Shown piece after piece: positions 6,458 to 8,528 of a stretch of DNA of 8,528 bases (its first letter is position 1; each line of letters begins with the position of its first letter). Origin of the DNA: Acidothermales bacterium. Its GTDB lineage: Bacteria; Actinomycetota; Actinomycetes; Streptosporangiales; WHST01. The stretch is from the NCBI GenBank assembly GCA_017354575.1, contig JAFMQP010000153.1:1-8528 (forward strand). Reading direction: 5' to 3'. The notes beneath the pieces were generated by a model. The model was not told the origin of the DNA, did no database searches, and saw only the letters and a list, made by a program, of their open reading frames with translations. Both the position numbers and the translations under genes were made by a program.

Positions 6458-7261
6458 CTAGGGAGCTTGGAAGCCGGCCCTGGTGAGCACCGCCTTGCCC
6501 TTTGCCGACAGCACGTAGTCGACGAATGCCTTTGCGGCGGCCCGGTTCGGCGCGTCCTTCAGCACGACGATGGGGTAGTCGTTGATGGCGTTCTTCGACT
6601 CGGGGAACTCGATGCCCTGCACGTCCTTGGCGGCACTCCTGGTGTCGGTGCGGTACACGAGGGCGGCGTCGACCTCGCCGAGCGTCACCTTCGACAGCGC
6701 CGCCTTGACGTCCTGCTCCTGCGTCACCGGCCTGAGCTTCACACCGGCTGACGAGAGGGCCTTCTTCGCCGCGGCTCCGCACGGCACCTGCTCCGCGCAG
6801 AGCGCGACCTTCGTGCCCTTCCTGGTCAGGTCGGACAGCCTCCTGATCCCCTTCGGGTTGCCCTTGGGCACGGCGATCACCAACTGGTTCTGCACGAACG
6901 TGGTGGGCTTCCCGGCGCCGTTGCCCGCGTCGGTGACGGTCTTCATGTTCGCCGGGGCGGCCGAGGCGAACACATCCGCGGGCGCGCCCTGGTTGATCTG
7001 CGTCGCCAGGTCGGAGCTGCCGGCGAAGCTGAAGGTCACCTTCGTGCCGGGGTGGGCGGCCTGGAAGTCCCTACCGATCCGGGTGAACGACTCCGTCAGC
7101 GACGCCGCGGCGAAGACCGTCACCTTGCCGGTCACCTTCCCACCGGCGGACGCCGAACTCGGGGAGTTCGCCGAGCCGGAACCGCCGCCGCAACCGGCCA
7201 GCCCGGCCACGGCCAGGGCGGTCAAGCCGGCCAGTGCCGTGCGAACCCAAGGTGTGCTCAC
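6458..7261 (-). CDS. modA: molybdate-binding lipoprotein of ABC transporter
   Basis: This 267-aa extracytoplasmic protein captures molybdate and delivers it to ModB. The N-terminus (STPWVRTALAGLTALAVAGL) is a signal peptide ending in lipobox L21-A22-G23-C24, so the mature protein is a lipoprotein anchored at C24. A Gly/Ser/Ala linker follows, then the ModA core: VTVFAAASLTESFTRIG, FSFAGSSDLATQINQGAPAD and VFASA. Ser residues in the AASL and GSS turns typically bind the oxyanion. Later blocks include the LCAEQVPCG region and DAALVYRTD. GTG 7261 has an excellent GGAGGAGGG 5 nt upstream and overlaps the regulator's stop by GTGA, which points to coupled translation. A reading from 7315 is open but adds a non-signal-like stretch. 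Length is typical. Confidence 0.95.
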   Translation of the reverse strand: MSTPWVRTALAGLTALAVAGLAGCGGGSGSANSPSSASAGGKVTGKVTVFAAASLTESFTRIGRDFQAAHPGTKVTFSFAGSSDLATQINQGAPADVFASAAPANMKTVTDAGNGAGKPTTFVQNQLVIAVPKGNPKGIRRLSDLTRKGTKVALCAEQVPCGAAAKKALSSAGVKLRPVTQEQDVKAALSKVTLGEVDAALVYRTDTRSAAKDVQGIEFPESKNAINDYPIVVLKDAPNRAAAKAFVDYVLSAKGKAVLTRAGFQAP

Positions 7262-7737
7262 CGGTTCCCTCCTCCGTTCGCGCTGCGGGCCGGTCGGGTC
7301 GCCTCCCGCGTCCACTCGCCGGCCCGCCCCCGATGTGTCGCGCCCGGCGTCGATCGCTCGACGACCACGGTGGTCGACTTGACCACCGCGACGGCGACCG
7401 AACCGACCTGCAGACCCAGCTCGTCCACCGCTTCCCGGCTCATCAGGGACACCAGCCGGAACGGGCCGGCCTGGATGTCGACCTGCGCCATCACGGTGTC
7501 CTTCACGACGGCGGTCACGATCCCCCGGAGCCGGTTGCGCGCGGACGAGTCCTCCGAGCCGACGACCGGCTCGGCCGACTGCCCGCGCACGAACTCGGCG
7601 AGGTCGACCCCGTCGAGCACGCGGTGCCCGTGTTCGTCCCGGGTCGCGGTCAGCCGCCCGGCGTCCACCCAGCGGCGCACGGTGTCCGCGCTCACCCCGA
7701 GCAGCTCCGCCGCCTCGCCGATCCTAAACACCGTCAC
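7258..7737 (-). CDS. MerR-type HTH + Mop/TOBE molybdate-responsive regulator
   Basis: This 159-aa cytoplasmic protein likely senses molybdate and controls the mod operon. Residues 4-50 form a MerR/excisionase-like winged helix: FRIGEAAELLGVSADTVRRW (4-23), then DAGRLTATRDEHGHRVLDGV. Residues 65-128 form one Mop/TOBE domain, starting with SARNRLRGIVTAVVKD (65-80) and ending GSVAVAVVKSTTVVVER (112-128). The SARN and KST motifs are typical of molybdate-binding Mop domains, and domains of this kind bind molybdate at subunit contacts. The protein thus has the ModE layout, DNA-binding plus Mop, but with a different HTH and only one Mop repeat. The last 31 residues are basic, low-complexity and outside both domains. 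GTG 7737 begins at the HTH, with GGGAGG 12 nt upstream; GTG 7731 is the alternative. Its stop overlaps modA (GTGA). Repressor or activator cannot be told from sequence. Confidence 0.88.
   Translation of the reverse strand: MTVFRIGEAAELLGVSADTVRRWVDAGRLTATRDEHGHRVLDGVDLAEFVRGQSAEPVVGSEDSSARNRLRGIVTAVVKDTVMAQVDIQAGPFRLVSLMSREAVDELGLQVGSVAVAVVKSTTVVVERSTPGATHRGRAGEWTREATRPARSANGGGNR
7267..7275 (-). promoter_or_regulatory. strong Shine-Dalgarno of modA inside the regulator gene
   Basis: GGAGGAGGG on the minus strand lies 5 nt before GTG 7261. It encodes part of the regulator's C-terminal residues (NGGGNR) and fixes the modA start. Such a strong site inside the preceding gene suggests high modA translation compared with modB, which has none. 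Confidence 0.75.
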
Positions 7738-7866
7738 GCGAGCACCATACCTCCCGCAGGTGCCGGGTGGAACGGGCAATACCTCTCGCATCTGCGCCAC
7801 GTATGGCGACGTACGCCCGGTATCTGCTCCGACCGCGCCACCGTGATCCGGCGCAGTCAGCCAGGG
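7738..7866. other. intergenic region between GNAT gene and mod operon
   Basis: These 129 bp must hold the promoter of the mod operon, as both neighbours are on the minus strand. Apart from the direct repeat at 7747-7790, I see a short inverted pair GGCG/CGCC near 7804-7817 and no clear -35/-10 pair or T-tailed terminator for the GNAT gene. Confidence 0.5.
7747..7790. promoter_or_regulatory. 12-bp direct repeat with 32-bp period, candidate operator of the mod operon
   Basis: ATACCTCCCGCA (7747-7758) and ATACCTCTCGCA (7779-7790) agree at 11 of 12 positions and are 32 bp apart start to start, about three helical turns. They lie just upstream of the regulator start (7737), and the nearer copy contains the only Shine-Dalgarno-like GGGAGG of that gene. 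No other gene start is near, so they are well placed as binding sites for the HTH-Mop protein. Function is inferred. Confidence 0.5.
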
Positions 7867-8430
7867 TCAACCCGAGCGATAGGGATGCACCACCGGGCAC
7901 CGTTCAGACTCTCGTACGGTCAGCAGGCTGTCGCCGTAGACGGCATCCGGCTCCCGGCCCGTTTCGCGGAACCCGAGCTTCTCCAGGACCCGTCGCGACG
8001 CGGTGTTCCAGTCCCGGACCCGTGCCCACAGCCGCGGGTAGCCCGCCTCGCTCACCCACGTGACCACGGCCCGGCCCGCCTCGGTTGCGTAACCGCAGCC
8101 GTGAGCCGTACGCAGCAACTCGTAGGCCAACTCGGGCTCGCCGGGTGATCCGTTCCCGGGAAAGGTCAGTCCGCAGTATCCGATGACGTCGGCCGTGCCC
8201 TTCCGCTCCACCGCCAGGATCCCTGGCTCCGACGCCTCGCGCTCCGCGCGTATCTGCGCGGCGATGTCCTCCACGGTCGGTCGGCCGTCGGGATCTATCT
8301 GCCGATGCGGCGGCACCCGGGGGTCCCGCTCGGTCCACAACCGGCGATAGACAGCGGCCTCGTCCGCGCTGCGACGCCGAAGGACGAGTCGCTCGGTCTC
8401 CAACGTCTCCAGAACGGGACCTGGCGCCAT
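7867..8430 (-). CDS. GNAT-family N-acetyltransferase (RimJ/RimL-like)
   Basis: This 187-aa cytoplasmic enzyme should transfer an acetyl group from acetyl-CoA to an amine. The N-terminus LETERLVLRRRSADEAAVYRR (positions about 10-30) is the usual start of the Acetyltransf_3 (RimJ/RimL) group. The CoA pyrophosphate loop is RTAHGCGYATEAGRAVV (107-123), of the form xxxGxGxA, and the C-terminal block WNTASRRVLEKLGFRETG (141-158) with N142, S145 and the LGF turn is also standard. The acceptor is unknown: ribosomal proteins, small amines or antibiotics are all possible in this group. ATG 8430 lies directly before the conserved strand. It has no Shine-Dalgarno, but CACAAT just upstream could be part of a -10 for a leaderless message. 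It is separated from the mod operon by 129 bp, and no link to molybdate is apparent. Confidence 0.88.
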   Translation of the reverse strand: MAPGPVLETLETERLVLRRRSADEAAVYRRLWTERDPRVPPHRQIDPDGRPTVEDIAAQIRAEREASEPGILAVERKGTADVIGYCGLTFPGNGSPGEPELAYELLRTAHGCGYATEAGRAVVTWVSEAGYPRLWARVRDWNTASRRVLEKLGFRETGREPDAVYGDSLLTVRESERCPVVHPYRSG

Positions 8431-8528
8431 GCCGGCATTGTGTCAGTGTCACCGGTAGCCCGCCGGTATCCGGCGTGATCAGTCCACGCACGACGCCCGA
8501 CGGACGAGCGGTCCAGCCGATGATCACG
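8431..8528. other. upstream region of the GNAT gene with two inverted repeats
   Basis: No convincing gene is seen here, though the minus strand is open. CGCCGG (8461-8466) and CCGGCG (8470-8475) form a 6-bp hairpin with a TAT loop. CGTGATCA (8474-8481) and TGATCACG (8521-8528) form a perfect 8-bp inverted repeat 39 bp apart, each close to the palindrome GTGATCAC. These may be operator half-sites for the GNAT gene or for a gene right of the window. Confidence 0.35.

Overview
This window looks like chromosomal DNA from a high-GC actinomycete. The evidence is very high G+C, strong third-position GC bias (which opens long false frames opposite most genes), GTG starts, sparse Shine-Dalgarno sites, and actinobacterial-style ArsR, ArsC and DinB-like proteins. 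A Pseudonocardiales-type host is a guess from protein flavour only. No mobile element, CRISPR array, tRNA or rRNA gene is visible.

Layout. Positions 1-268 hold no intact gene: there is a strong GC hairpin (43-64) and, on the minus strand, what looks like the surviving N-terminus of a DUF2332-type gene. Its start codon overlaps the start of a plus-strand YcaQ/AlkZ-type winged-helix protein (269-1339). Next comes a compact arsenic-resistance operon on the plus strand, arsR - acr3 - arsC (1360-3211), joined by two ATGA overlaps. A plus-strand DinB-like four-helix protein (3238-3759) follows. Everything further right is on the minus strand.

The minus-strand block, read from right to left, is: a GNAT acetyltransferase (8430-7867); a molybdate operon made of a MerR-type HTH + Mop/TOBE regulator (7737-7258), modA (7261-6458), modB (6450-5599) and modC (5602-4487); a small Mn/Fe-cupin resembling bacterial hydroxynitrile-lyase cupins (4407-4006); and a decayed DUF1801 gene (3982-3787) with an internal deletion and a +1 frameshift.

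How the genes work together. In the ars operon, ArsR should release its promoter when As(III) binds, ArsC reduces arsenate to arsenite, and Acr3 exports the arsenite. In the mod operon, the HTH-Mop protein is placed to sense molybdate through its Mop domain and control its own operon. ModA is the lipoprotein that captures molybdate, ModB is the permease and ModC is the ATPase. Regulator and modA overlap by GTGA, modB and modC by ATGA, and modA and modB are 7 bp apart. A 12-bp direct repeat with 32-bp periodicity in front of the regulator is the best candidate operator.

Most of the window is well-understood biology. The points most worth a second look are the repeat in front of the mod regulator, the regulator's long basic tail, the ArsR that lacks one cysteine of the usual N-terminal pair, and the two decayed genes. 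I saw no convincing evidence for an entirely new system.
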